Shown one piece after another: positions 35,541 to 44,056 of a stretch of 64,000 bases of DNA. Source of the stretch: JAAXIE01 sp965263155. Its GTDB lineage: Bacteria > Chloroflexota > Dehalococcoidia > Lucifugimonadales > JAAXIE01. How positions within the stretch are numbered: the first letter of the stretch is position 1; each line of letters opens with the position of its first letter. A program made the translations under genes and the position numbers. The DNA is taken from contig OZ253586.1 of assembly GCA_965263155.1 (NCBI GenBank), forward strand, positions 310,001 through 374,000, in the 5' to 3' direction. Below the pieces are notes generated by a model that searched no databases, was not told where the DNA came from, and saw only the letters and a list, made by a program, of their open reading frames with translations.

Positions 35541-36158
35541 TTACTCCGAGGTCTGCCCCGCTGATTCGGCGTCGGCCGCCTCGGTCCCAAAGCCACCAAG
35601 TGGCAGGTCTATGCGGGCTACCAACGCTTCGGGATCGCTCTCCAAGCTGACGTTGGGTGGAAGCTCCACGTCTTGGGCGCGAATCACCATTTGGGAGTCG
35701 GTCAGCGTGGACACGTCCACAGACAGCGAGGACGGGACATCCATGGGCAAAGCCTGTACCGTCAGGTTGTAAAGCGTTTGTGCTACGGTGCCTCCTGCAG
35801 CTCGCGCCCCCGTCGACTCACCCTCGAGGGTCAAAGGCACATCGACCGAGATAGACACGGCCGCCTGTAACCGTAGGAAGTCGACGTGCAGCAAGAAACC
35901 TCTCATTGGCTCCCACTGCACCTCGCGCACCATGGCCAACTGGCGATCGGGCTTACCTTGCACCCCGAGGAATACCGGGGTGCTGGAGCCAGCTTGGGCC
36001 AGCACCCTCTCCAAGGTCGCCCGCTCGCATTGCAGTGACTCCGGGGCGTCGTCAGCCCCGTACACATGCACGGGGATTATCCCGTTGCGCCGTAGAGTCT
36101 TAACCTTCTTGCCCAGAATGACCCGGGGCGCTAGGTCGAGGGCTATTTCATCTGCCAT
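35541..36158 (-). CDS. rplY: 50S ribosomal protein L25/Ctc
   Basis: 5S rRNA-binding ribosomal protein of the long TL5/CTC type, 205 residues. The L25 domain (residues 1-95) starts ADEIALDLAPRVILGKKVKT, with RRNGIIPVHVYGADDAPESL and EVQWEPMRGFLLHVDFLR. The C-terminal TL5 beta domain (about 100-190) includes VSISVDVPLTLEGEST and LPMDVPSSLSVDVSTL, followed by an acidic tail. ATG 36158 is the natural start; upstream codons lack family similarity. Confidence 0.93.
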   Translation of the reverse strand: MADEIALDLAPRVILGKKVKTLRRNGIIPVHVYGADDAPESLQCERATLERVLAQAGSSTPVFLGVQGKPDRQLAMVREVQWEPMRGFLLHVDFLRLQAAVSISVDVPLTLEGESTGARAAGGTVAQTLYNLTVQALPMDVPSSLSVDVSTLTDSQMVIRAQDVELPPNVSLESDPEALVARIDLPLGGFGTEAADAESAGQTSE

Positions 36159-36645
36159 GTCGATTCCGTTCCGTTTTAATGATTGCACTGGCAGCAACTG
36201 ACTTCATCCGTCAGCCACCGGCAACAGCCGAGCATTATAGCAGGAGGCAGGGGTTGTAGTCAGTAGGGGATGTATCCGAGAAATGGATGAGAGGTCGTTT
36301 GCGGCGGTCTGGACACCTAGTATCGGGGCTAGCTGTTGGGCGGAACTCCCCTGCTCAGGGGATGACCGGTGCCAGCGATGAAACCTTCAAGCCTAGCCTG
36401 CCTTTCTCGACTTCTGGGCGCTTTGCGTTGCGAGTATCCAAGCGAGTGCCCAATGCGCGGACACCCCCATTGTGCTGCCCCTAAGACTCAGTGTGGCCAG
36501 CCCGATGCCAATGGTAGGGAGCTGCCAACGTTCCGATGCATTCAGCCATGCTCATTGCTTCCTGCCTATAGCCTAAGCTCTGTCGTATTACATTGGCATG
36601 TTTGAGTCTGGGATAAGATGGTCGCGGCTGGGAGGCCGCCTAGGG
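36159..36645. other. Noncoding region between rplY and comM
   Basis: No gene supported. It contains a small hairpin CCCCTGCTCAGGGG (about 36349-36362) followed by ATGACCGG, resembling a REP-like remnant, and GCGGC/GCCGC (36624-36639) just after the comM stop, which may weakly terminate that gene. Confidence 0.4.
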
Positions 36646-38181
36646 TCAGGCCATACTGCGCGGCCTGTACTGCAACGCCTCAGCTATGTGGTGCACACCG
36701 ATGACGGGGGTGCCTTCCAAGTCGGCGATGGTCAGGGCCACCTTCAGCACGCGGTGAAAGGCTCGTGCCGAGAGGTTCAGTTGGTTCATCGCTGTCTGGA
36801 GCAGGCTCTTGGCGGCCTCCTCTATCTGGCAGAAGTCCCACACCTCCCGCGGGCCCATCTCCGAGTTGGACGCAAGAGACGTCGCGTTGAAGCGTTCTCG
36901 CTGGCGCTGACGGGCGCTCTCCACTCGTGGGCGGACGAGGGCCGAGCCCTGCTGCGACTCGTGGCCCACCAAATCGTCGTATTCGACCGCTGGAACCTCG
37001 ACAACTAGGTCTATGCGGTCCAGCAGGGGCCCGCTGATGCGCCTCTGGTACTTAGCGATCGTGGAAGGCGCGCAGGTACAGTTTTTCTTCGGGTCGCCGT
37101 GAAATCCGCAAGGACACGGGTTCATGGCACCGACCAGCATAAAATTCGCCGGAAAAGTCACGCTTCCTTGGGCCCGGCTGATGGATACGGTGCGGTCCTC
37201 CAAGGGCTGGCGCAACGACTCCAGAGCCGAGTGGCCAAATTCCGGAAGCTCGTCTAGAAATAGGACTCCGCGGTGGGCGAGGGTGATTTCGCCTGGCTTG
37301 GGCAAGCGGCCTCCGCCTACGAGTCCTGCGTTGGAGATGGTGTAGTGAGGCGATCGGAAGGGCCGGTTCGATATCAGGGGATGAGACGTGGGGAGCATGC
37401 CTCCGACACTGTATATCTTGGTTACCTCCAAGGCCTCTTGGTTGGTCATGGAAGGCAGGATAGTGGGCATCGCCCGGGCCAGCAAAGTCTTCCCTCCACC
37501 TGGCGGGCCGACCAAGAGCAGGTTGTGGGCCCCGGCAGCCGCCACTTCCAAGGCGCGCTTGGCATGGTCTTGTCCTCGCACATTGCCGATGTCAACGTGG
37601 GCGCCGCCGGAAGTGTCGTAGCACCCTGGTTTCTCGGCCACGTATTGCTCGCCGCAGAAGACCGACAACTCGAGCTCGCCACGTAGATGCCCAGCCAACT
37701 CGGCCAAATTATGCACTGGGACCGCGTCCATTCCCTCTACCAACGAGGCCTCAGAGGCGTTGTCCACGGGCACGTACACCTTGCTGAGCCCTTGCTCACG
37801 CCCCACGGCGACCATGGACAGGATGGCGCGGGTGCGACGCAAACTGCCGTCTAGGGAAAGCTCGCCCAAGAACAGGCTGTTGGCCACGTCGTCGGTCACT
37901 TGCCCTGAGCTTAGTAGCACGCCCACGGCGATGGGTAGGTCGTAAGCGGGCCCGGCCTTGCGCAGGTCTGCTGGGGCGAGATTCACAGTGATGCGTCGCA
38001 TCGGAAACTCGAAGCCGGAATTCCGTATGGCGGAGCGGACGCGCTCCCGTGACTCCTGCACGGCAGTATCGGGAAGTCCCACGATGGTGAAAGCAGGCAG
38101 TCCGGGCGATATGTCCACCTCCACTTCGACGAGGTATCCATCGAGCCCTACGACGGCACAGGTCTTGGACTTCGCAAGCAT
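36646..38181 (-). CDS. comM: YifB/ComM-family Mg-chelatase-like AAA ATPase
   Basis: Hexameric AAA+ helicase-like ATPase involved in branch migration during natural transformation in bacteria where tested. 511 residues, with an N-terminal Lon-S5-like domain (about 1-160), RGQDHAKRALEVAAAGAHNL, Walker A VGPPGGGKTLLARAM, Walker B VLFLDELPEF, the zinc-like cluster CPCGFHGDPKKNCTC (about 345-360) and the C-terminal Mg-chelatase region FHRVLKVALTIADLEG. ATG 38181 has GGAGG 8 nt upstream, better than the TTG at 38196. It suggests competence or recombination functions in this organism. Confidence 0.93.
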   Translation of the reverse strand: MLAKSKTCAVVGLDGYLVEVEVDISPGLPAFTIVGLPDTAVQESRERVRSAIRNSGFEFPMRRITVNLAPADLRKAGPAYDLPIAVGVLLSSGQVTDDVANSLFLGELSLDGSLRRTRAILSMVAVGREQGLSKVYVPVDNASEASLVEGMDAVPVHNLAELAGHLRGELELSVFCGEQYVAEKPGCYDTSGGAHVDIGNVRGQDHAKRALEVAAAGAHNLLLVGPPGGGKTLLARAMPTILPSMTNQEALEVTKIYSVGGMLPTSHPLISNRPFRSPHYTISNAGLVGGGRLPKPGEITLAHRGVLFLDELPEFGHSALESLRQPLEDRTVSISRAQGSVTFPANFMLVGAMNPCPCGFHGDPKKNCTCAPSTIAKYQRRISGPLLDRIDLVVEVPAVEYDDLVGHESQQGSALVRPRVESARQRQRERFNATSLASNSEMGPREVWDFCQIEEAAKSLLQTAMNQLNLSARAFHRVLKVALTIADLEGTPVIGVHHIAEALQYRPRSMA

Positions 38182-38353
38182 CAGAAAAACCTCCAAGGGG
38201 AGCGGTCGACAGGGATTATATCGACGACACGAGAGTTGCGCGCCCCCCAGATGTCATGCCTGTCGGGTGTTGTTCGATGGCCCCGCCATCCGCTAGTGTG
38301 TGGACAGATCGACTTGCTTGTCTCGTGCATCGGGACACGCTGAAGGGAAACCG

Positions 38354-38917
38354 GTGTCTGAGGACGGTCAATTGCGGAGACTTGCAGCGTTCATCCGACA
38401 ACGGAACGGAATCGACAGGGAGATTTCAGAGATTATAGGGAGGCCGGCCTATCCCGGGCATATGGGTGAGTTCCTGGCCGTGCGGATATTCAATATCCGA
38501 TTGGCCGATTCGGCGACGACCAAGGGTATAGATGGGCATTTCGTCGATGGGCCCCTCGCTGGTAAATCGGTCAACGTGAAGGAATACTCGAAAAACGACC
38601 ATCTATCGGACATCAAACGGGATGCTGTGCCGGGAGTCTACCTCGTGCTGACGGGTCCAAAGGCACCGGCCACATCTTCCCGCGGCGCAACCCATCCTTG
38701 GACAATCGCTGAAATCTTCCTGTTCGACGGGCCGGCTCTCGTTCGCGAGCTACAGTCTGTTGAGGTGAAATTGTCTGAAGCTACCAGCGTAAGGAGTTAC
38801 CTGTGGGATGCTGCCGAGATATACCCCAAGTCTACTAATCCCGCCCTCCAGCTATCCGCAGGACAGCTTTCTATGATCGAAATGTTTGGCGAACCAAACG
38901 TGCAGGTTGACAGTTGA
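38354..38917 (+). CDS. Hypothetical protein, possible nuclease-like fold (DUF6998-type)
   Basis: A 187-residue protein. N-terminal helix region (EDGQLRRLAAFIRQRNGIDR), then GRPAYPGHMGEFLAVRIF, GIDGHFVDGPLAGKSVNVKE and a C-terminal half with AEIFLFDGPALVRELQ. The order Glu39, Asp60, Asn74-x-Lys76 loosely recalls a PD-(D/E)xK nuclease core, but the usual acidic residue before the lysine is Asn, so this is only a possibility. GTG 38354 has AAGGGA 6 nt upstream; GTG 38300 is longer without a good site. It stands alone with lower GC than comM, perhaps acquired. Confidence 0.6.
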   Translation: MSEDGQLRRLAAFIRQRNGIDREISEIIGRPAYPGHMGEFLAVRIFNIRLADSATTKGIDGHFVDGPLAGKSVNVKEYSKNDHLSDIKRDAVPGVYLVLTGPKAPATSSRGATHPWTIAEIFLFDGPALVRELQSVEVKLSEATSVRSYLWDAAEIYPKSTNPALQLSAGQLSMIEMFGEPNVQVDS

Positions 38918-39111
38918 GGACTATGGCCATGATCCAAAGGGCGCGGAGATTCCTGAGAGTGCTGTTCCGTTCGTCCCTGTCTTGGCGTGTACGGCTGTGG
39001 CTGGTTGCGCGCAATAACGTCTTCAAGCTGGTGCACTGGAAGGAATGCTGCGGACATCCGGGGCAGCCGGGGTGTTGACAGGAGGCGACTGAGGCCTCCG
39101 GCGGGGGCCAT

Positions 39112-40467
39112 CTACCCCATAGGCACGAGTAGGGCTGTGAGTTCCCGCACATCACTGACGTGCTGCAGCGAGTGTGCCATTTCGACGACTTCTCCCGCAG
39201 CCTTGCTACCGACGATGCCCTCGCTGAGGAAGAGAAATTTGTCGACCAACTCCTGTCGTGTCACGGGGTTTGCCGTATCACCACGCACTATAACCGTCTC
39301 GTCCTGTAGCTGGAGACCGTTCCTCATGCCGATAGTAACCCGCGCTGATGGGTAGTCGTGCCGACGCATGGACATTTGCGGTTCGGTTTGCACCGTTACC
39401 TTGGAAGCCAACTGCCGTATATCAGCCTCGGCTACTTGGTCCGGATAGAAGGACGTTACGTCAGTCCGGCCACGTACCAAGGCAGCTGCCACAGCGTGGG
39501 GGATGGAGAACTTGGCGCTCAGCTGGTTCTGGGGGTCGTCGTAGGCCATGGCGTCGGCTGCAAAGGGTATGGTGGTCACCTCCACCCACTGCACTTGGGA
39601 AGCTTCGATGTCGTGCTGGTGCGAGAGGGACAGCACCGCGTCCAAAGCTGGGTGATTGTAGAGGCAGCAGGCGTGAAACTTGAAGTAGTTCTGCGCGATG
39701 CGGTAGTTCTGCCCCAACCCTGCCACTGTTTCTTCGTGGTTAAAGCTCTGGCCTAGGAAGCCGTCGTAAATGTCGGATGGGCCGTCTTCCAGCCCTTGGA
39801 AACCGCAATCAGCCAATTGCACGGCCATCATGCCGTTGAAGGCGGCTCGTCCCGGGTAGAGGTTGCGAACGGTGGCCCCAGCGAAGCAGGAGGACCAAGT
39901 ATTGGCCGGGCTCATGGAAGCGGCCAAGTTGATGACTTGCTCAATGGCTGTGGCGTCCCAGCCATGCAGCTTGGCCACGGCTACTGCTGTACCGATGGCT
40001 CCCCACGTACCGTGAGAGTGGACCTTCGGGTGGACTTGGGTTGCGCCCCCGATGCGCGACAGCACCTCGTAACCCACAAGCACACTCTGCATCAGCTGGG
40101 CTCCACTGGCTTGCATCTCCTCAGCAGTGGCCAAGGCGGCTGGCATGGTGTGTATAGCAGGATGGCCGCCGCCCCAACGGTTGCCCTCGTCCACCTCCAA
40201 GGCGACCCCGGCAGCGCTGTTGGAGAGGGCTGCGAACATCGGCCGTGCCATCAGGTCGTGCCCGATGAGGCGGGACTGTCCTTCTGCTCCCGCCTCTTGC
40301 GCGGCCCATTGCGCCAGCTTGCGGTTCTCAGGTTCCCGGCTGCCAGCCAGCATCGCACCGATGGTGTCGAGGACGACGTCTTGAACAGCGACTGTAGTCG
40401 CTTCGTCCAAGAGGTCGAGCTTCGTATCGGAAGCGAATTGGGCGAGCTTGGTGAGGTATGTGGTCAT
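39112..40467 (-). CDS. MmgE/PrpD-family protein
   Basis: A 451-residue member of the MmgE/PrpD family (2-methylcitrate dehydratase, cis-aconitate decarboxylase and relatives). All-helical N-terminal domain with AVQDVVLDTIGAMLAGSREP, AALSNSAAGVALEVDEGNRW (active-site histidine region GGGHPAIHT), HPKVHSHGTWGAIGTAVAVA and IAQNYFKFHACCLYNHPALD; the C-terminal lid domain includes QAKFSIPHAVAAAL-like sequence. Likely a lyase or racemase for a carboxylated substrate. No prpB/prpC partners are near, so true methylcitrate cycle function is unlikely. Weak ribosome site. Confidence 0.88.
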   Translation of the reverse strand: MTTYLTKLAQFASDTKLDLLDEATTVAVQDVVLDTIGAMLAGSREPENRKLAQWAAQEAGAEGQSRLIGHDLMARPMFAALSNSAAGVALEVDEGNRWGGGHPAIHTMPAALATAEEMQASGAQLMQSVLVGYEVLSRIGGATQVHPKVHSHGTWGAIGTAVAVAKLHGWDATAIEQVINLAASMSPANTWSSCFAGATVRNLYPGRAAFNGMMAVQLADCGFQGLEDGPSDIYDGFLGQSFNHEETVAGLGQNYRIAQNYFKFHACCLYNHPALDAVLSLSHQHDIEASQVQWVEVTTIPFAADAMAYDDPQNQLSAKFSIPHAVAAALVRGRTDVTSFYPDQVAEADIRQLASKVTVQTEPQMSMRRHDYPSARVTIGMRNGLQLQDETVIVRGDTANPVTRQELVDKFLFLSEGIVGSKAAGEVVEMAHSLQHVSDVRELTALLVPMG

Positions 40468-40492
40468 GTGGGGTGCCCGCCTTCTTGGAGTC

Positions 40493-40522
40493 AGTCAACA
40501 TCCAATCATACGGATGTTGACT
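40493..40522 (-). terminator. Hairpin after the hydantoinase-like gene
   Basis: Perfect 11-bp inverted repeat AGTCAACATCC/GGATGTTGACT with an 8-nt loop, starting 2 nt after the stop of the upstream gene on the minus strand. There is no T-run. Confidence 0.55.
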
Positions 40523-40524
40523 GC

Positions 40525-41943
40525 TCACATGACTCGCCCGCCTATCGGAGGCCTTGTAGCCCCTGCGGGGATGAACTGCCCTGCGCCGGGGCGCTGTTCC
40601 ACCGTCCCTTGGTTGAGGAGCACTCGGCCCCGCTGAAGGGTCATCCAAGGCCAGCCCTTGACCTCCCAGCCCTCGAAGAGGGTGTAGCCGGAGTTGCCGT
40701 GGTGGTTGTTGGCGCTGATGGCCCCCTGCCGGTTGGGGTCGATGATGAGCAGGTCGGCGTCGGCCCCTACTTGAATTACTCCCTTGCGTGGGTACAGGCC
40801 GAAGATGCGGGCCGGGTTCTCGGCTAGTATGCGGGCCATCCACCAGATGGGCAGTCCGTGATCCACCACTCCTTGGCTATACATCAGCGGAACGATGGTT
40901 TCCACGCCGGGGGAGCCGTAGGGTACCACGCGCCCATCGGGCTGCACGAATACGTTGTTCCAGCCGTGCTGCTTCTGGTCCCCAGGATGAGGAGCGTGGT
41001 CGCTGGCAACGAGGGATATGAAGCCCTGTTGCAGGCCCTGCCATAGGGCGGGCTGGTCAGGGCCGCCTTTGTCCCGCAAGGGTGGGCCCATCTTGGCCAA
41101 CGGCCCCCACTCATCCATCAACGAGTTGTCCAGCAGCAGGTATTGGGGGCAGGTCTCGGTCCACACCGGCAGGCCCGATGCTTGGGCCTGCTTGATGCGT
41201 TCCAAGCCCCCTTGCGTGCTGAGATGCACCACGTAGGTGAGGCAGCGGGTCAGGGCGCCAAAGTTGATGGCGCGGTTGATGGCCTCTTCCTCAATCCACG
41301 GGGGACATGTGCCTGGGAAGTCCCTTGGATGCACCTGCTCTTGGGAGATGCACCAGTCCTCTAGGTAGTTGGCTACATCGCCGTTCTCGCAGTGCAACTG
41401 GCAGACGCCGCTTTTGGCGGAGATGATTTCCATGGCCCTGCAGATGAACTCGTCGGAGACCATGCGGGTGACCTGCTTCTTGTAGGTCATGAACATCTTG
41501 TAGGAGGAGACACCCATGTCCAAGGCCTCAGGCAGGCCGTCCAACAGGTACTCCTGGTTGCCCAGCATGAAATGGAGGCCGAAGTCGAGCACGGACTGCT
41601 TGCTCACCATTTCTTTGTGCCGCTCAATGGAATGCGGTAGCGACTCGTGTCTCTCTTGGTCGGTGACTGCGAAGGGAACCAGAGTGGTCAGACCAGCATG
41701 GGCTGCGGCCCATGCGCCCACCTCGTAGTCGTCATGACCTGCTAGATGCACATGAGCGTCGATGGCCCCGGGCAGAACGTACTTGCCGGTGGCGTCGATG
41801 TAGTTGTCGGCAGGTGGTAGCATCTCCGAGGGACCGATGGCGACGATCTTCTCGCCCTGAATGGCGACGCCAGCCTCGTAGGCCTCGGACGAGGTCACCA
41901 CCTGACCACCGAATACGATGGTGTCGACTCTGTTGCTAGCCAT
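40525..41943 (-). CDS. Cyclic amidohydrolase (dihydropyrimidinase/hydantoinase/allantoinase-like)
   Basis: A 472-residue binuclear zinc amidohydrolase opening cyclic amides. The metal site is complete: HxH in GAIDAHVHLAG, the carbamylated lysine in MGVSSYKMFMTYK, histidines in GVCQLHCENGD and TYVVHLSTQGG, and the aspartate in VASDHAPHPG. The N-terminal beta sandwich begins TIVFGGQVVTSSEAYEAGVA. The specific substrate (hydantoin, dihydropyrimidine or allantoin) cannot be told. AAGGGGGTGA precedes ATG 41943. A cupin gene lies 28 bp upstream on the same strand and is probably in the same operon. Confidence 0.9.
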   Translation of the reverse strand: MASNRVDTIVFGGQVVTSSEAYEAGVAIQGEKIVAIGPSEMLPPADNYIDATGKYVLPGAIDAHVHLAGHDDYEVGAWAAAHAGLTTLVPFAVTDQERHESLPHSIERHKEMVSKQSVLDFGLHFMLGNQEYLLDGLPEALDMGVSSYKMFMTYKKQVTRMVSDEFICRAMEIISAKSGVCQLHCENGDVANYLEDWCISQEQVHPRDFPGTCPPWIEEEAINRAINFGALTRCLTYVVHLSTQGGLERIKQAQASGLPVWTETCPQYLLLDNSLMDEWGPLAKMGPPLRDKGGPDQPALWQGLQQGFISLVASDHAPHPGDQKQHGWNNVFVQPDGRVVPYGSPGVETIVPLMYSQGVVDHGLPIWWMARILAENPARIFGLYPRKGVIQVGADADLLIIDPNRQGAISANNHHGNSGYTLFEGWEVKGWPWMTLQRGRVLLNQGTVEQRPGAGQFIPAGATRPPIGGRVM

Positions 41944-41970
41944 AAGTTCACCCCCTTGGGCGTTTTGGGA

Positions 41971-42372
41971 CTACTCGCTGCGCAGCTGTCCGAACTGCGG
42001 GGCCGTTTCACCCGTGTCAGTGTAAGTCCGGGTCACGTAGGTCCCGCCGTAAATCCACATGATGCTCATGCGCCCGTCGCCCCGGTTGATGAAGCGATGG
42101 GGGACTCCAGCAGGGATGAAGGTGGTGTCGTAGGGAGCGACGTCTTCCGTCCGGCCCTCGATATCCGCAGTGCCCTCGCCTTCGAGCAGAGTCACCTGCT
42201 CATCGCAGTTGTGGGTGTGCATGGGAATGGACGCGCCCGGCGGGAAGGACGTGATGCCACTGCAGAAGGTGGTCGATCCTTGGTCTGCGCCAATCAACGG
42301 CCTTCCGGTGATGCCGCCGCCCCGCTCCATGGCAGGCACGTCGTCGAAATGAAGGAGGTGGGGCTCGCTCAT
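41971..42372 (-). CDS. Cupin-domain protein
   Basis: Single-domain cupin of 133 residues. The first cupin motif GASIPMHTHNCDEQVTLLEG carries the metal ligands His-x-His and Glu; the second, VAPYDTTFIPAGVPHRFINR, the late histidine. ATG 42372 has GGAGGTAGCG just upstream; the ATG 42 nt earlier is less likely. It could be a ureidoglycolate-type or isomerase cupin, or a sensing protein. Its place just before the hydantoinase-like gene suggests one catabolic unit, as seen in ureide pathways (inference). Confidence 0.8.
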   Translation of the reverse strand: MSEPHLLHFDDVPAMERGGGITGRPLIGADQGSTTFCSGITSFPPGASIPMHTHNCDEQVTLLEGEGTADIEGRTEDVAPYDTTFIPAGVPHRFINRGDGRMSIMWIYGGTYVTRTYTDTGETAPQFGQLRSE

Positions 42373-42513
42373 CGCTACCTCCGCTAGATTCCTTGGTTGG
42401 ATTGCTGTTGGCATTATACGCTCTAGCCGTGATAGAGGGCCTCTAGTTCAAGCATCCTCCTGCGTGATTGGACCCATGCTATAATCGCAACCCCATACAC
42501 AAGGCAGGAACGG

Positions 42514-42891
42514 ATGCATAGCGGCCCACTGGACTTGGGTACTTGGAGCCTCACCGCCGACTGGGTGTCGGCATATCGTGAAGCCACCGCTGATGGCACA
42601 GTCGATGGAACGGTGCCTCCCTTGGCTCTAGCTGCCCGCGCGCTAGCCGGGCTTCTGGAGAAGCTGGAATTGCCGGGAGGCGCGGTGCATGGTGGACAGG
42701 AAATCGAGTGCCACCGCGCTGCCTCGGTCGGCGACGAGGTACACATCACCGCCGATGTGGGGCGCCCCTCGCAACGAGGTGACTTCCGCTTCATCGTCGC
42801 TGGATTCCGGGTGAATGGGGCGGACGACGAGCCCGTAGTCACTGGCAAGTGCACCGTGATTCTTCCCAAGGACTTAACCAGCGGTGACTGA
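42514..42891 (+). CDS. MaoC N-terminal/FAS1-like dehydratase-domain protein
   Basis: A 125-residue hot-dog-fold protein. It starts HSGPLDLGTWSLTADWVSAY and contains VHGGQEIECHRAASVGDEV and RGDFRFIVAGFRVNG. This is the catalytically silent half usually paired with a MaoC-type hydratase, as in the two-subunit (R)-3-hydroxyacyl hydratases. The stop overlaps the next gene's start region by 8 bp, so translation is coupled and the two polypeptides probably form a heterodimer that hydrates or dehydrates an acyl-CoA or acyl-ACP. Confidence 0.75.
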   Translation: MHSGPLDLGTWSLTADWVSAYREATADGTVDGTVPPLALAARALAGLLEKLELPGGAVHGGQEIECHRAASVGDEVHITADVGRPSQRGDFRFIVAGFRVNGADDEPVVTGKCTVILPKDLTSGD

Positions 42892-43291
42892 CGGGGGAAG
42901 GCAATTGCCCACGGTGCAACGCCTCGTCGACCAGGACATGGTGAGGGCCTACGCCCACGCTTCGGGAGACCACAACCCCATCCACCTAGACGCCGACTTC
43001 GCAGCCGACAGCCAGTTTGGGGCCATCGTGGCCCACGGCATGCTGACGCTAGCCTTTGTTGCTCAGATGATGTCCGAGGCCTTCGGGCCTGCTTGGGAGG
43101 AGCGGGGTGCGCTGAAGGTACGCTTCAAGGGGCCTGCCTACCCGGGAGACCATGTCACTACTTTCGGTCAGGTGACTCGAGAGTCAGAGAAGGACGGCGA
43201 GCGCTTAGTGGAATGTGCCGTCGGCCTGAAAAACCAAGATGGGGCCGAGCTGATCACCGGAACCGCTTCGGTACGGCTCCCGATGACCTAA
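42884..43291 (+). CDS. MaoC-family (R)-specific enoyl hydratase
   Basis: A 135-residue hot-dog hydratase. The (R)-hydratase motif is complete: RAYAHASGDHNPIHLDADFA (catalytic Asp and His in DHNPIH) followed by FGAIVAHGMLTLAF. It forms the active partner of the preceding protein and lies 22 bp before fabG, giving a hydratase plus ketoreductase cassette for 3-hydroxyacyl intermediates. That might serve fatty acid synthesis, polyketide-like chains or beta-oxidation of (R)-compounds. It overlaps the upstream gene by 8 bp. Confidence 0.88.
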   Translation: MTDGGRQLPTVQRLVDQDMVRAYAHASGDHNPIHLDADFAADSQFGAIVAHGMLTLAFVAQMMSEAFGPAWEERGALKVRFKGPAYPGDHVTTFGQVTRESEKDGERLVECAVGLKNQDGAELITGTASVRLPMT

Positions 43292-43312
43292 GACGCAGAG
43301 GTTGAGCAGGAC

Positions 43313-44056
43313 ATGGACCTGAGCGGATCGGTAGCATTAGTAACAGGGGCATCGGGAGGCATCGGACAAGCGGTGTCCTCGGTGCTGGCCCGCTCTGGGG
43401 CGAAGGTCGGCTTGCACTACCTGACCCACAGCGACGCCGCGGCTGAGCTTGAAGCCAGCATCACCGCTGCTGGGGGCGAGGCGGCGCTGTTCGGCGGCGA
43501 CGTGTCCGACCCTGACGAAGTCGCGGGCATCGTGCGTGGGGTGACGGAGCGCTGGGGCAAGCTCGACATTCTAGTGAACAACGCTGGCATCACCCGCGAC
43601 GCCCTGATGCTGCGCATGAGCCCTGAGGCGTGGGACGACGTGCTGAACGTCAACCTGCGGGGTGCCTTCCTTTGCACCAAGCAAGCCCTGACCCACATGG
43701 TGCGCCAGCGTTACGGGCGCATCGTCAACATGTCTTCCGTGGTAGGCGTGTCAGGCAACCCCGGTCAAGCCAACTACGCCGCCTCCAAGGCGGGCCTCAT
43801 CGGATTCACCAAGGCGGTGGCTCGCGAGGTAGCGTCCCGAAACGTCACCGTGAATGCCGTCGCTCCCGGCTACATAATCACCAACATGGTGGAGCAACTC
43901 TCCGAGGACGTGCGCAACCAGGTCCTCGCCCGCATACCGCTGGGACGCTTCGGAACCCCGGAAGACGTGGCGGAGGTAGTCGCCTTCCTCTGCAGTCCGC
44001 AGGCATCCTACGTGACGGGCCAAGTGGTGGGTATTGATGGGGGTTTGGCGATTTAA
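43313..44056 (+). CDS. fabG: 3-oxoacyl-ACP reductase (FabG-type SDR)
   Basis: NADPH-dependent ketoreductase of the FabG group, 247 residues, the usual length. Cofactor motif TGASGGIG (residues 11-18), NNAGITRDALMLRM (typical FabG sequence), Ser in NMSSVVGVSGNPGQ, YAASK, and the C-terminal TGQVVGIDGGLAI. All catalytic residues (Asn, Ser, Tyr, Lys) are present. It acts with the two MaoC-type proteins upstream. Its TAA stop shares bases with the TAA stop of the convergent GcvT-like gene (TTAA at 44053-44056), an unusually tight arrangement with no terminator between. Confidence 0.92.
   Translation: MDLSGSVALVTGASGGIGQAVSSVLARSGAKVGLHYLTHSDAAAELEASITAAGGEAALFGGDVSDPDEVAGIVRGVTERWGKLDILVNNAGITRDALMLRMSPEAWDDVLNVNLRGAFLCTKQALTHMVRQRYGRIVNMSSVVGVSGNPGQANYAASKAGLIGFTKAVAREVASRNVTVNAVAPGYIITNMVEQLSEDVRNQVLARIPLGRFGTPEDVAEVVAFLCSPQASYVTGQVVGIDGGLAI

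Noticed and set aside
39796..40827. Long open frames antisense to catabolic genes, such as 39796-40827 and 36598-37008
   Set aside because: They lie opposite strongly supported genes (MmgE/PrpD, hydantoinase, comM) and arise from high GC content; no domain features.
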